Shown here one piece after another: positions 25,579-37,473 of a stretch of DNA of 64,000 nucleotides. Source of the stretch: Streptosporangium amethystogenes. GTDB lineage: Bacteria > Actinomycetota > Actinomycetes > Streptosporangiales > Streptosporangiaceae. Location: assembly GCF_000721075.1 (NCBI RefSeq), contig NZ_JOEQ01000020.1, forward strand, positions 1 through 64,000, in the 5' to 3' direction. Both the position numbers and the translations under genes were made by a program. Below the pieces are notes generated by a model. It saw nothing but the letters and a program-made list of their open reading frames with translations. It did no database searches and was not told the DNA's origin. Position 1 is the stretch's first letter; every line of letters begins with the position of its first letter.

Positions 25579-26955
25579 TCATGCCCAGGCGAGCATCCGG
25601 AGCGGGTCCTCAAGCATGGCGCCGACGTCGCGCAGGAACAGCGAGCCGATCTCCCCGTCCACCACCCGATGGTCGAACGAGACCGCGAGCGTGCAGACCC
25701 TACGCGGTACGACCTGCCCGTCCACCACCCACGGCATATCCCTGACCTGGCCGAAGGCCAGGATCGCCGATTCGCCGGGGTTGAGGATCGGGGTGCCCGC
25801 GTCCACCCCGAAGACGCCCACGTTGGTGATCGTGATCGTGCCCCCGGCCATGTCCGCGGGCTGGGTGCGGCCCGCCCTGGCGGTCTCGGCGAGAGCGCCG
25901 AGGGCACCGGCCAGACCGGGTAGCGACAGCAGGTGGGCGTCCTTGACGTTGGGAACGAGCAGGCCACGCGGGGTAGCCGCGGCGATGCCCAGGTTGACGC
26001 GGTGCTTGACCACGATCTCCTGGCGCGCCTCGTCCCAGACAGAGTTGATCATCGGATGGCGGCGGGCGGCGACGAGCACGGCCTTGGCGACCAGGAGCAG
26101 CGGCGAGACCTTGACCTCGGCGAAGTCGGGCAGGTCCCGGAGACGCCGGACCGCGTCCATGGTCTCCGTCATGTCCACCTGGAGGAACTCCGTCACGTGC
26201 GGCGCCGTGAACGCGGAGGCCACCATGGCCTGCGCGGTCGCCTTGCGCACCCCCCTGATCGGGATCCGCTCCTCGTCCTGCATCTCCCGGGTCACGGTCG
26301 TCGCCTGCGGCCTGGCCGTCGTGGTGCCGACTGCGGCCTGGACGTCGTCCCTGGTGATCGAGCCGTGCGGGCCGGTCCCGGTGAGAGTGGTCAGGTCGAT
26401 GCCCAGATCCCTGGCCAGCTTCCGCACCGGGGGCTTCGCCAGCACCGCCACGCTCGTAGGCGGTGCGGCCGTACCGGCGCCGCCCTCCCGTACACCGGAC
26501 GGCACCGCCTCGGACGACCACGACCCGGCGGCCGCATCGGCGGGAGGCGTACCGGTGGGAGAGATGCCGGACGGTGACGGTTTGCGGGGACGGCGCTTGG
26601 CCGCGCCCGGCTTGACGCCGTAGCCCACCAGCACCGGCTGCCGTACCTCGGCGGGTGGCACGGGCACCATGTCGTCGGCCAGGGCCGCCGACCGCTCCGC
26701 GACGGGAGCCTCGGGACCGGCACCGTCGTCCACCGATATGATCGGCCTGCCGACGTCCACGATCTCGCCCTCGTCCACCATCAGGGCCGCCACGACGCCC
26801 TCGAACGGGCAGGGCAACTCGACGACCGCCTTGGCGGTCTCGATCTCCACGATGGTCTGGTTGACCTTGACCGGGTCTCCGACCTTCACGTGCCAGCGGA
26901 CGATCTCCGCCTCGGTCAGTCCCTCTCCCACGTCGGGGAGCTTGAACTCCTTCAT
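25579..26955 (-). CDS. bkdC: 2-oxoacid dehydrogenase E2 (dihydrolipoyl acyltransferase)
   Basis: A 458-residue E2 subunit. Lipoyl domain at ~1-76 with Lys42 in EIETAKAVVE; Pro/Ala/Ser-rich linker; peripheral-subunit-binding domain (~180-215, VRKLARDLGIDLTTLTGTG); C-terminal acyltransferase domain with catalytic VSFDHRVVDGE. It receives the acyl group from E1 and passes it to CoA. It is the last gene of E1alpha-E1beta-E2 with 12 bp to E1beta. Substrate (branched-chain 2-oxo acids rather than pyruvate) is inferred from separate E1alpha/E1beta organisation and from the valine/leucine dehydrogenase in the window. There is no E3 here. Confidence 0.92.
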   Translation of the reverse strand: MKEFKLPDVGEGLTEAEIVRWHVKVGDPVKVNQTIVEIETAKAVVELPCPFEGVVAALMVDEGEIVDVGRPIISVDDGAGPEAPVAERSAALADDMVPVPPAEVRQPVLVGYGVKPGAAKRRPRKPSPSGISPTGTPPADAAAGSWSSEAVPSGVREGGAGTAAPPTSVAVLAKPPVRKLARDLGIDLTTLTGTGPHGSITRDDVQAAVGTTTARPQATTVTREMQDEERIPIRGVRKATAQAMVASAFTAPHVTEFLQVDMTETMDAVRRLRDLPDFAEVKVSPLLLVAKAVLVAARRHPMINSVWDEARQEIVVKHRVNLGIAAATPRGLLVPNVKDAHLLSLPGLAGALGALAETARAGRTQPADMAGGTITITNVGVFGVDAGTPILNPGESAILAFGQVRDMPWVVDGQVVPRRVCTLAVSFDHRVVDGEIGSLFLRDVGAMLEDPLRMLAWA

Positions 26956-26967
26956 TCCAGCCCTCCT

Positions 26968-27945
26968 CTAGAACGCGAACGCGCGGTCGACGGCGTGCAG
27001 GACCCTGTCCAGATCGGGCAGGTAGTGGTCCTCCAGCCGCGAGGGCGGGTAGGGAGTGGAGGGCCCTCCGACCCTCAGAACCGGGGACTGCAGGTTGTAG
27101 AAGCACTCCTCGGTGACGCGGGCGGCGATCTCCGCGCCGAAGCCGTTGTAGACGGGCGCCTCGTGCACCACGATGCAGCGCCCGGTCCTGCGCACCGACT
27201 CCGTGACCTTCGAGACGTCGAGCGGATTGAGCGAGCGCAGGTCCACGACCTCCAGGGACCGGCCGTCGTCCTCGGACGCCTTCGCGGCCTCCAGGCAGGT
27301 CTTCACCATCGGCCCGTACGCGAGCAGGGTGGCGTCCGTGCCCTGCCGTACCACCTTGGCCTCGTCGAAGGGGGTCCAGTCCGAGGAGTCGACATCCACC
27401 TCGGCCTTCTCCCAGTAACGCCGCTTGGGCTCGAAGAAGACGACGGGGTCCTCGCAGCGGATCGCCTGCTGGATCATGGCGTAGCCGTCGACCGGGTTGG
27501 AGCAGGCCACGACGCGCAGGCCGGCGGTGTGCGTGAAGTACGCCTCGGGCGACTCACTGTGGTGTTCCACCGCGCCGATGCCGCCGCCGCAGGGGATCCG
27601 GACGACCACCGGCAATCTCAGCTTGCCCAGCGAGCGCAGTGGCATCTTGGCGAGCTGTGTGATGATCTGGTCGGCCGCGGGAAAGACGAATCCGTCGAAC
27701 TGGATCTCGCAGACCGGGCGGTAGCCCCGGAGCGCGAGGCCGATGGCCGTCCCGATGATGCCCGACTCGGCCAGCGGGGTGTCGATGACCCGCTGCTCGC
27801 CGAAGTCCTTCTGCAGCCCGTCGGTCACCCGGAACACACCGCCGAGCTTGCCCACGTCCTCACCCATGACGAGGACCTTGGAATCGTCCTCCATGGCCTT
27901 GCGCATGCCCTCGTTGAGCGCCTTGGCCAGCGTGAGAATGGTCAT
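26968..27945 (-). CDS. bkdB: 2-oxoacid dehydrogenase E1 beta subunit
   Basis: A 325-residue transketolase-like E1beta: TLAKALNEGMRKAM, GEDVGKLGGVFRVT, DTPLAESGIIGTAIG, RIPCGGGIGAVEHHSESPEA and a C-terminal ligand domain. With E1alpha it decarboxylates the 2-oxo acid using thiamine diphosphate. ATG 27945 overlaps the E1alpha stop (ATGA), showing translational coupling. Confidence 0.93.
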   Translation of the reverse strand: MTILTLAKALNEGMRKAMEDDSKVLVMGEDVGKLGGVFRVTDGLQKDFGEQRVIDTPLAESGIIGTAIGLALRGYRPVCEIQFDGFVFPAADQIITQLAKMPLRSLGKLRLPVVVRIPCGGGIGAVEHHSESPEAYFTHTAGLRVVACSNPVDGYAMIQQAIRCEDPVVFFEPKRRYWEKAEVDVDSSDWTPFDEAKVVRQGTDATLLAYGPMVKTCLEAAKASEDDGRSLEVVDLRSLNPLDVSKVTESVRRTGRCIVVHEAPVYNGFGAEIAARVTEECFYNLQSPVLRVGGPSTPYPPSRLEDHYLPDLDRVLHAVDRAFAF

Positions 27946-29033
27946 GCCTCGAACCCCTCCAGGTAGGTGGCGAACTCCGCGCGCTCGGCATCCATCAGGG
28001 AGTGCGGCTCGACGTAGACATGGTCGAAGATGGCCAGCGGTTCGGGGTCGGGCAGTGCGAGGCAACGCTTGCGGACATCCCGTCCGAGCTCGTCGGCCTC
28101 CGCGTCGATCGCGTCGAAGAAGTCCTGGTCAGCGATCTGGTTCTTGAACATGTAGGCCCGGACCCGCTCGATCGGGTCCTTGAGCTTCCAGCCCTCCAAC
28201 TCGGCGGCCACCCGGTAGCGGGTCGGGTCGTCGGAGGTGGTGTGGGCGCCCATCCGGTAGGTGAACGCCTCGATCAGCATGGGCCCCTGCCCCGACCTGG
28301 CCTCGGCCAGCGCCTTCCGGGTGACGGCCAGACAGGCGAAGACGTCGTTGCCGTCGACCCTGACACCGGGGAACCCGAACCCGCTGGCCCTGCGGTACAG
28401 GGGGATACGGGTCTGCTTCTCCAGCGGTTCGGAGATGGCCCACTGGTTGTTCTGGCAGAAGAACACCACCGGCGCGTTGAACACGGAGGCCCAGATGAAG
28501 GCCTCGTTCACATCACCCTGGGAGGTGGCGCCGTCGCCGAAGTAGACGATCGAGGCGGCCTCGGCACCGTCGCGCTGGATGCCCATGGCGTAGCCGACCG
28601 CGTGCAGGGTCTGGCTGCCGATCACGATGGTGTAGAGGTGGAAGTTGTGCTCCGCGGGGTCCCACCCTCCGTGGTTGACACCGCGGAACAGGCCGAGCAG
28701 GTTCACCGGGTCGACGCCCCTGCACCAGGCCACCCCGTGCTCGCGGTAGGTCGGGAACGCCATGTCGGCCTCGGTCAGCGCCCGGCCGGAGCCGATCTGC
28801 GCAGCCTCCTGCCCGAGCAGCGATGCCCACAGACCCAGTTCGCCCTGGCGTTGCAGTGCCACGGCCTCCAGGTCGACCCGGCGGACCAGGGTCAGGTCCC
28901 GGTAGAGACCTCGGACCTCCTCGGGGGTCAGATCGATGTCGTAGTCGGGGTGCTCGACCCGTTCTCCTTCCGGTGTCAGCAGTTGAATGAGCTCCGGGGG
29001 TGCTTCCGCACCACGAGAGGCGTCGGCTGTCAC
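27942..29033 (-). CDS. bkdA: 2-oxoacid dehydrogenase E1 alpha subunit
   Basis: A 363-residue thiamine-diphosphate-binding E1alpha. The ThDP motif is GDGATSQGDVNEAFIWA ... FCQNNQWA. It starts at GTG 29033 after AGGAGTGG. First gene of the minus-strand Bkd operon, divergent from purS across ~298 bp that must hold both promoters. Closely related sequences are often called pyruvate dehydrogenase E1alpha in databases, so the substrate is not certain. Confidence 0.92.
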   Translation of the reverse strand: MTADASRGAEAPPELIQLLTPEGERVEHPDYDIDLTPEEVRGLYRDLTLVRRVDLEAVALQRQGELGLWASLLGQEAAQIGSGRALTEADMAFPTYREHGVAWCRGVDPVNLLGLFRGVNHGGWDPAEHNFHLYTIVIGSQTLHAVGYAMGIQRDGAEAASIVYFGDGATSQGDVNEAFIWASVFNAPVVFFCQNNQWAISEPLEKQTRIPLYRRASGFGFPGVRVDGNDVFACLAVTRKALAEARSGQGPMLIEAFTYRMGAHTTSDDPTRYRVAAELEGWKLKDPIERVRAYMFKNQIADQDFFDAIDAEADELGRDVRKRCLALPDPEPLAIFDHVYVEPHSLMDAERAEFATYLEGFEA

Positions 29034-29331
29034 GTGCCACTCCTGTGTGCTAGGGGCCGTCTGGATGGGTTCACCACCGCTGTCCGGCCGATTCGCGGCG
29101 CGTTCGACCCGTCTGATGGTGGTTCGTACGCGCTTGTGGCCATCGTGGCAGAGGTCACATACGTGTGCGCAAGACCTACCTCGGCGTCCATATGCTCCCC
29201 GTTCCCCGCACGCTCCCTTTCACCCGCCTGCTTCGTCCGCGTGGCGTGGGTCCGCCCCCGCGCCTGAGCGCGGCCGGAGCCGGTTACTCTTGAGGCGCCA
29301 AACCGTCCCCGTCGCAACCAGGAGGAACATC

Positions 29332-29577
29332 GTGGCGCGCGTCATCGTCGACGTCATGCTGAAGCCCGAGATTCTCGACGCGCAGGGGCAGGCGATCGCC
29401 CGCGCGCTGCCGCGGCTCGGCTTCTCCGGTGTCTCAGCGGTACGGCAGGGCAAGCGATTCGAGGTGGAGATCGACGGGCCCGCCGACGAGACGGCACTTT
29501 CGGACGTCCGGAAAATGGCCGAGACCCTGCTCGCCAACACGGTGATCGAGGACTACACCGTCACCGTCGAGTCCTAG
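29332..29577 (+). CDS. purS: phosphoribosylformylglycinamidine synthase subunit PurS
   Basis: An 81-residue small FGAM synthase subunit (MARVIVDVMLKPEILDAQGQA; GVSAVRQGKRFEVEID; NTVIEDYTVTVE). It bridges PurQ and PurL in step 4 of IMP synthesis. GTG 29332 follows AGGAGGA. Unlike most actinomycetes, purQ is not directly next: an RsbW-like gene lies between. Confidence 0.95.
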   Translation: MARVIVDVMLKPEILDAQGQAIARALPRLGFSGVSAVRQGKRFEVEIDGPADETALSDVRKMAETLLANTVIEDYTVTVES

Positions 29578-29662
29578 GCCGTCACTCCACGCAGACCAAC
29601 CGCCCAGATCCAGCTATATCCGGCAATATGGGCGGAGCAATCCCACGGCTTGACCACCAGTC

Positions 29663-29680
29663 AATAACATTACGGTTATT
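29663..29680. promoter_or_regulatory. inverted repeat upstream of RsbW-like gene
   Basis: AATAAC (29663-29668) and GTTATT (29675-29680) are perfect 6-bp arms in an AT-rich pocket after purS, ~67 bp before the kinase start. TTGACC lies at 29650-29655. This suggests an internal promoter, so the RsbW-like gene may be expressed apart from purS. Confidence 0.4.
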
Positions 29681-29746
29681 TTGCGGTTAGCCCGGATTCT
29701 GCAGGGAAGCCTTCACAAGGTGACGTCTGACCCCGGGAGGAAACCG

Positions 29747-30187
29747 GTGGACATGGAGTTCTCGCTGGCTCTGCCACGACAGGCCATCGGCATCCCGATG
29801 GTCCGCAGGGCGCTCGGCGACTCCCTGCGCTCACTCGGCGTCACCGAGGACTGCGTCTCCGACATCCTGCTCGCGGTGACCGAGGCATGCGCCAACGCCG
29901 TGCGGCACGGGGGTCCGGCCAACCGCTACGAGGTCGAGACCGCCATCGGCCACGGCCGCTGCGACGTCCGCATCATCGACCGGGGCCAGGGCCTCGTCGG
30001 AGTGCCGGAGCACTACCCGTCGGCCGACGTCGAGCACGGCAGGGGTCTGCTCATCATGCAGGCGGTGGTGGACGAGATCTCCTTCGACATCACCCCGGGC
30101 CGGGGCACTGTCGTGCACCTGCGCAAGCACCTGGACTGGGACGACGACGCCGCCTTCGCCCGTGACCGGGTGCTCGCCGCCGTATAG
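29747..30187 (+). CDS. RsbW/SpoIIAB-like anti-sigma ATP-binding kinase
   Basis: A 146-residue GHKL/HATPase_c protein. The Bergerat-fold motifs are visible: N-box ILLAVTEACANAVRHG, G1 IIDRGQGL, G2 EHGRGLLIMQ and G3-like GRGTVVHL. Such proteins phosphorylate anti-anti-sigma factors or bind a sigma factor. No antagonist or sigma gene is adjacent. GTG 29747 is chosen because CGGGAGG sits 8 bp ahead; the ORF is open further upstream. It sits between purS and purQ. Confidence 0.87.
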   Translation: MDMEFSLALPRQAIGIPMVRRALGDSLRSLGVTEDCVSDILLAVTEACANAVRHGGPANRYEVETAIGHGRCDVRIIDRGQGLVGVPEHYPSADVEHGRGLLIMQAVVDEISFDITPGRGTVVHLRKHLDWDDDAAFARDRVLAAV

Positions 30188-30339
30188 TCCCGGTTCCTGT
30201 TCTCCTGGGCCGTATGTGCGATCGGACACTCCGCGTATGACCGCTTGCCCGGAGCGGATAGCCTGAGAGCACCGCCGCAGACCGACGTCCGATGTAAGAG
30301 ACGCCGGCGCGGCGCCCGTTTGTGGAGGGGAACGCTGCC

Positions 30340-31019
30340 ATGAGTGCTGCCCGCGTGGGCGTCGTCACTTTTCCCGGAACGCTTGACGATCAGGACGCGG
30401 CCCGCGCCGTACGCCACGCGGGTGGCGAAGCCGTGCCGCTCTGGCACGCGGATCCCGACCTCAGGGGGGTGGACGCGGTCTTCCTGCCCGGCGGGTTCTC
30501 CTACGGGGACTACCTGCGCTGCGGGGCCATCTCCAGGTTCGCCCCGCTGATGGAGGAGCTGATCCCCGCCGCCAGGGCCGGGCTCCCCGTGCTGGGCACC
30601 TGCAACGGCTTCCAGATCCTCTGCGAGGCCCACCTGCTGCCCGGGGCGCTGATGCGCAACGCCGGGCTGCACTACATCTGCCGCGACCAGGGCATCCGGG
30701 TCGAGAGCAGCACCACCCCCTGGACCTCCGACTTCACCGAGGGCCAGGAGATCGTGCTGCCGATCAAGCACGGTGAGGGCCGCTACGTCGCCGACGAGGC
30801 GACCCTGGGCGCGCTGGAGGCGGGCGGCCAGGTCGTCTTCCGCTACACGGGTGGCAACCCCAACGGCTCCCTGAACGACATCGCGGGCATCCGCAACGAG
30901 GCCGGCAACATCGTCGGTCTCATGCCGCACCCCGAGCACGCCGTCGAGGACCTCACCGGCGCCCCGAGCACCGACGGGCGCGCCTTCTTCTCCTCGATCC
31001 TGAAGAAGCTGGTGAACGC

Positions 31020-31023
<4 letters not shown>
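30340..31023 (+). CDS. purQ: FGAM synthase glutaminase subunit PurQ
   Basis: A 227-residue class I glutamine amidotransferase. The nucleophile Cys is in [10 protein letters not shown] and the catalytic His/Glu in [10 protein letters not shown]. It supplies ammonia to PurL. ATG 30340 follows GGAGGGG, and its stop overlaps the PurL start (ATGA). Confidence 0.96.
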
Positions 31024-33275
<2,252 letters not shown>

Positions 33276-33291
33276 TCCTCACGCACCACGG

Positions 33292-33330
33292 AGAGGGGGT
33301 ACGGCTCGCATGAGCCGTACCCCTCTTTTT
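33292..33330 (+). terminator. intrinsic terminator after purL
   Basis: AGAGGGGGTACGGCTC pairs with GAGCCGTACCCCTCT (one bulge) and is followed by TTTTT, 16 bp after purL. Confidence 0.9.
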
Positions 33331-33401
33331 CGTTTTCCGTGCTTCGCACGGCACCCGGCCGGGGTCCGTCTCCAACCTGGAAGAAGGCCCCCGACATGGG
33401 A

Positions 33402-33434
33402 GAAGGCCACCCGGCAGCCATCCGGGAGGCCTTC
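33402..33434 (-). terminator. hairpin after collagen-like gene
   Basis: GAAGGCC-A-CCCGG and CCGGG-A-GGCCTTC form a 12-bp stem with one A·A mismatch, 29 bp past the collagen-like gene stop on the minus strand. Confidence 0.65.
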
Positions 33435-33462
33435 TGTCATGCTGTCGTGCTCAGCCGGGGAT

Positions 33463-34455
33463 CTAGCCCATGCAGAGCGCGTAGACGGTGCCGCTGGAGT
33501 TCTTGCCGCTCACGGTCCAGCCGGAGGAGCCGCTGGGCGCGCTCGTGTAGATCTGACCCGAAGCGCTGCCGCTGCTGCTGAAGCCGCCACCCGTGACGAC
33601 CTTGCCAGCACCGCAGCTCACGGTCTGGCTTCCGCCCTGACCGCCGAAGTTGAACGACGCGGGCACGGTGGTGATGGTGGGGGTACCGGAGCCGCCGCCC
33701 GAGCCGGGGTCGCCCTTGTCACCCTTGGGGCCCTTCAGCGACGCGATGAATTCCGTCTTGGACTTGCCCCTGTTGCCGGGCAGTTCGAGCCAGACCTCAT
33801 AGGCGCTCTTACCGTCCTCGCCATCCTCACCGTTCCTGCCATTCCTACCGTCGTCGCCGTCCTTGCCATCGGCACCCTTCGTACCGGCGGGGCCGGGAGA
33901 ACCGGCGGGACCCTGGGCACCTCTGGCGCCGTCGTCACCCTTCGGACCCTGGGTACCGGTGTCACCCTTGAGGCCCTGCGGGCCACGGGCACCGTCCTCA
34001 CCCTTGGGACCCTGAGCGCCGGTGTCGCCCTTGGGACCCTGAGCACCCGGCTTGCCGTCCTCACCCTTCGGACCCTGGGTACCGGTGTCGCCCTTGGGAC
34101 CCTGCGGGCCGGTGGCCCCGGTCCTGCCGATGGGGCCACGCAGGCCCTGCGGCCCCTGCGGACCGGCGTCGCCCTTGAGGCCCTGCGGGCCACGCTCACC
34201 CTGCGGGCCGGCAGTGGCGACGCCCTGCTGCTGGCTCTCGCCCTGCTGCCCCCACCTGATCCGGATCTCGGTGGGCTTGCACCTGGCCGTCGCGTTGACG
34301 ATGCGGGCGTAGCGCGTCTGCTTGTGCACACACGCGTGGATCTCCGCACCCGCCGACGAGGCTACGGCACTGCCGCTCGCGGTGAACAACGTTCCGGCGA
34401 GCACACCAACGGTCACGACGGCGAGCGTGCGTCCGCCCGGCAACTTGATAGCCAC
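33463..34455 (-). CDS. secreted collagen-like triple-helix repeat protein
   Basis: A 330-residue exported protein. A signal peptide covers ~residues 1-35 ([22 protein letters not shown]). A short globular part with two Cys follows. Then ~50 uninterrupted or near-uninterrupted Gly-X-Y triplets (about residues 82-205) rich in GPQ, GPK, GDT and GED. A break with [18 protein letters not shown] is followed by a further GPKGDKGD run, then a beta-rich C-terminus with two Cys. It probably forms a trimeric stalk at the cell surface. GTG 34455 follows AAGGAAG. Palindromes upstream suggest control. Confidence 0.9.
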   Translation of the reverse strand: MAIKLPGGRTLAVVTVGVLAGTLFTASGSAVASSAGAEIHACVHKQTRYARIVNATARCKPTEIRIRWGQQGESQQQGVATAGPQGERGPQGLKGDAGPQGPQGLRGPIGRTGATGPQGPKGDTGTQGPKGEDGKPGAQGPKGDTGAQGPKGEDGARGPQGLKGDTGTQGPKGDDGARGAQGPAGSPGPAGTKGADGKDGDDGRNGRNGEDGEDGKSAYEVWLELPGNRGKSKTEFIASLKGPKGDKGDPGSGGGSGTPTITTVPASFNFGGQGGSQTVSCGAGKVVTGGGFSSSGSASGQIYTSAPSGSSGWTVSGKNSSGTVYALCMG

Positions 34456-34472
34456 TGGGCTTCCTTTCTGCG

Positions 34473-34543
34473 ACACCAGAGTCTGGTGTGATGGGAGAGA
34501 TACACGTAGTACACGGTTCAACCGTTCCAATGGTTGACCCGTG
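34473..34543. promoter_or_regulatory. two palindromes in the collagen-like/cyclase intergenic region
   Basis: ACACCAGA-G-TCTGGTGT (34473-34489) is a perfect 17-bp palindrome in the 5' leader of the collagen-like gene. CACGGTTCAACC/GGTTGACCCGTG (34512-34543) has 12-bp arms with one mismatch and an 8-bp centre. Both are good operator candidates; the binding proteins are unknown. Confidence 0.6.
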
Positions 34544-34698
34544 AAACATCACGCTTCGATCTCGGAAGCACAAATGTCCGGATGCCTGCCGACAGCGGCC
34601 ACGTGCGGGATAATCGGGCCGTTCGGGGGAACCCGCCCGCTGGGCGTGGACGAACAACCCGGGGAACCCAGCCGGGTTCTCCAGACACGGAGGCCACC

Positions 34699-36747
34699 GT
34701 GCCGACCATCGACCCGACGGACACGGTCCCGCGAGACCGTTCCGAACGGGAACCGTACCTGCCGCCTGCGACCCAGCCGATCCGCACCCTGGTGTGGGCG
34801 TTGCATCTGGCACTGCCGATGCTCGGGCTCTGGCTGCTGCTGGCCCAGCCCGACCTGAACATCGTCCTGCACGACAATCCCCGTCATTTCTGGCTGATCA
34901 TCGCTGTCGCCGGGATCAACCTGGTCCTGGGCCTCGTGATCAGCGAGGCGTCGGCCAGGCGGGCGGACGCACGCCTGCTCCTGGTCTCGCTGGTCTTCCT
35001 GAGCAGTGCCGGATCCTTCCTGGTGCACGGGCTGAGCACCCCGGGAATCATCCTGGGCACCCCGAGCTACGGGTTCGACCTGTCCCACCCGGTGGGCCTC
35101 CTCATCGCCTCGGTGTTCGCGTTCACATCGGCGCTGCCCCTGGGGGACCGAGCGGCCGAGACCGTCCTTGGGCGCCAGATGTGGCTGCGCGGCGGTCTGG
35201 CCACCCTGATCACCGGCTGGGGGCTCGCCTGCCTGGTGCCGGGCCTGACCCCGCTGAGCGACTCGCCCCCCGAGGGCACCGGCCTGGGAGGCCTGGAGTG
35301 GATCGGGGTGGCCCTGTACGTGGTGGCGGCCGCGATGATGTTCCAGCTGCACCGCAGCCGCCCCGCGGTCGTGCTGATCAGCTTGGTCACCGCGTACGCG
35401 CTGCTCGCCGAGTCCCTGGTCGCGGGGCTGTCCCACCACAACTGGCACCTGTCGTGGTGGCTCTGGCACGTGCTGCTGACCACCGCGTTCCTCTTCGTCG
35501 CCTACAGCGCCTACCTGCAGTTCCGGCAGGAGGGCACGAGCGCCGGGCTGTTCGACTCGGTGGCACTGTCGGCGACGGTCCGCAGGATCAGGGCCGACTA
35601 CGAGGCCGCCCTGGAGGAACTCGTCGGCCACCTGCGGCGCAACCAGGCGAGCAGGGTCCCGATCGCGAACAGGCTGGCGGGCAAGTTCGGGCTCACCGAG
35701 TCCCAGGTGGCGGTGCTCGACCGGGCGGGTGAGGCACTGGCCAACGAGCGGGAACTGACCGACAGGCTCGCCGCGCTGGTCGACGCGGGCCGGCAGGCCC
35801 GGGTGGGCCTGCCGGAGCGCGAACTGCTGGCGCAGAGTCTCGACCGCGTGCGCCAGGCGTACGGAGACGTCCGGATCAGGCTGGTCGACAACGGCCAGGT
35901 CACCGTGAACTTCAGGGAGTACGGCCCAAGGGACTTCCCCGACGACCGGCCGATCCGGCTGGAGGGGAAGGTCGTCCACCCCCTGACCGTGAAGGGCAGG
36001 CTCGCCGGGGCACTGGAGGTGCCGATCGGCAGAACCCCGCAGGACGAGGCGCTCGCCGCCATGCTGGCCGGTCAGCTGTCCATCTCCCTGGAGAACGCCC
36101 GCCTCTACAGCGAGCTGGAGACCCTCTTTCGGCAGTACATGTCACCGGACGTGGCCCAGTCACTGCTGGCCGACCCGCAGACCGCGGCGCTCGGCGGCGA
36201 GCTGGTGGAGCTGACCGCGCTCTTCGCCGACCTGAAGGGCTTCACGGGCTTCTCCGAGCGGGTCGCGCCCGGCGAGATCGTCGAGATGCTGAACCGCTAC
36301 CACACCGCGGCCGTGCCCATCGTGCTCGGCAACGGCGGCACGATCGTGCAGTTCGTGGGTGACGCGCTGCTCGCCCTGTTCAACGCCCCCGCCCGGCAGC
36401 CCGACCACGCCCTCGCCGCGGTGCGGGCGGGCCTGGCGATGCAGGAGGCCGCCGAGGAGATCGCGGCGGGGATGCCCGGTTATCCTCGCTTCAGGATTGG
36501 CATCAACACCGGTGAGGCGCTTGTCGGAAACATCGGCAGCCCCGAGCTTCGCGGTTTCAACGCGATGGGCGACTGCGTCAACGTGGCCGCCAGACTTGAG
36601 GGAGTCGCCGACCCCGGCAGCGTCGTGATCGGCCAGAGCACCCTCGACCTGATCGGCCCTGGGGCCCGGACCCGTTCCCTGGGTCTGCTCAACCTCAAGG
36701 GCAGGGAACACCCCGTCCATGCCCACGTGCTGTCCGGGCTCTCGTAG
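34699..36747 (+). CDS. membrane class III adenylate/guanylate cyclase
   Basis: A 682-residue membrane cyclase. The N-terminal half holds about seven transmembrane helices (~residues 27-270). A linker with coiled-coil and GAF-like features (~280-470) leads to a class III catalytic domain (~480-640). Metal-binding Asp residues lie in ALFADLKGFTGF and VQFVGDALLALFN, and the transition-state Asn/Arg pair is likely in NAMGDCVNVAARLEG. I placed the start at GTG 34699 (ACGGAGG upstream); the ORF is open to 34534. The adjacent Crp/Fnr gene fits cAMP signalling. Whether it makes cAMP or cGMP is not proven. Confidence 0.9.
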   Translation: MPTIDPTDTVPRDRSEREPYLPPATQPIRTLVWALHLALPMLGLWLLLAQPDLNIVLHDNPRHFWLIIAVAGINLVLGLVISEASARRADARLLLVSLVFLSSAGSFLVHGLSTPGIILGTPSYGFDLSHPVGLLIASVFAFTSALPLGDRAAETVLGRQMWLRGGLATLITGWGLACLVPGLTPLSDSPPEGTGLGGLEWIGVALYVVAAAMMFQLHRSRPAVVLISLVTAYALLAESLVAGLSHHNWHLSWWLWHVLLTTAFLFVAYSAYLQFRQEGTSAGLFDSVALSATVRRIRADYEAALEELVGHLRRNQASRVPIANRLAGKFGLTESQVAVLDRAGEALANERELTDRLAALVDAGRQARVGLPERELLAQSLDRVRQAYGDVRIRLVDNGQVTVNFREYGPRDFPDDRPIRLEGKVVHPLTVKGRLAGALEVPIGRTPQDEALAAMLAGQLSISLENARLYSELETLFRQYMSPDVAQSLLADPQTAALGGELVELTALFADLKGFTGFSERVAPGEIVEMLNRYHTAAVPIVLGNGGTIVQFVGDALLALFNAPARQPDHALAAVRAGLAMQEAAEEIAAGMPGYPRFRIGINTGEALVGNIGSPELRGFNAMGDCVNVAARLEGVADPGSVVIGQSTLDLIGPGARTRSLGLLNLKGREHPVHAHVLSGLS

Positions 36748-36804
36748 CAGCGCCTCTCGCCCCGGGAGCCGTACGGACACGATCGAGATCACCATGAGGT
36801 GGTT

Positions 36805-37473
36805 ATGGCTTCTTCCCCCGAACCAGGTGAGTTCATCACACTGCTCACGAGCGATGAGGCGGCGGCCCTGTACGCCGCCGGGCGCCCCCGGCGCTGGGAC
36901 AGGGGCGCGACGATGTGCACCGAGGGCGACGCGAGCGACTGGGTGCTCATCCTGACCTCCGGCCGGGTCAAGGTGTCCTCGCACACCGCGAGTGGCAGCG
37001 AGGTGGTCCTGGCGATCCGAGGACCCGGGGCGTTGCTCGGCGAGTTCGCGGCGATCGACGGACTGCCCAGGTCCGCCACGATCACCGCCCTCGAACCCGT
37101 CGAAGGAGTCACGGTCCGCGACTTTCCCGCCTACCTGCGGAACCACGGGAGAGTCGCGGTGCTGCTCATGCGGATGGTGATCGGCAAGATGCGCGACGCC
37201 GACCGCAAGCGGATCGAGTACGGCGCGTTCGACACCACGGGCCGGGTGGCCACCCGGCTGGTCGAACTGGCCGAGCGGTACGGCGAGCCCACCAACGGCG
37301 GGGTCCGGGTGACATTGCCGCTCTCCCAGGACGAGCTGGCCGGCTGGACCGGGGCCTCCCGCGAGGCGGTCAGCAAGGCGTTGCGTTCCCTGCGCGACCG
37401 CGGGCTGATCGAGACGGGCCGCCGCCGCGTGATCATCCACGATGTGGAGGGCCTGCGTAGACGGGCGCGCTGA
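36805..37473 (+). CDS. Crp/Fnr-family transcriptional regulator
   Basis: A 222-residue Crp-like regulator: an N-terminal cyclic-nucleotide-binding fold with GALLGEFAAIDGLPRSATITA (the Glu and Arg-Ser of the cAMP phosphate-binding cassette are kept) and a C-terminal winged helix-turn-helix (LSQDELAGWTGASREAVSKALRSL region). It lacks the Fnr iron-sulfur cysteines. It is 57 bp after the cyclase gene, so effector and sensor are probably co-expressed. Confidence 0.9.
   Translation: MASSPEPGEFITLLTSDEAAALYAAGRPRRWDRGATMCTEGDASDWVLILTSGRVKVSSHTASGSEVVLAIRGPGALLGEFAAIDGLPRSATITALEPVEGVTVRDFPAYLRNHGRVAVLLMRMVIGKMRDADRKRIEYGAFDTTGRVATRLVELAERYGEPTNGGVRVTLPLSQDELAGWTGASREAVSKALRSLRDRGLIETGRRRVIIHDVEGLRRRAR

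Noticed and set aside
33890..34210. Regular short repeats as a possible CRISPR or VNTR array
   Set aside because: They are in-frame Gly-X-Y codons of a collagen-like protein, not spaced repeats with unique spacers.
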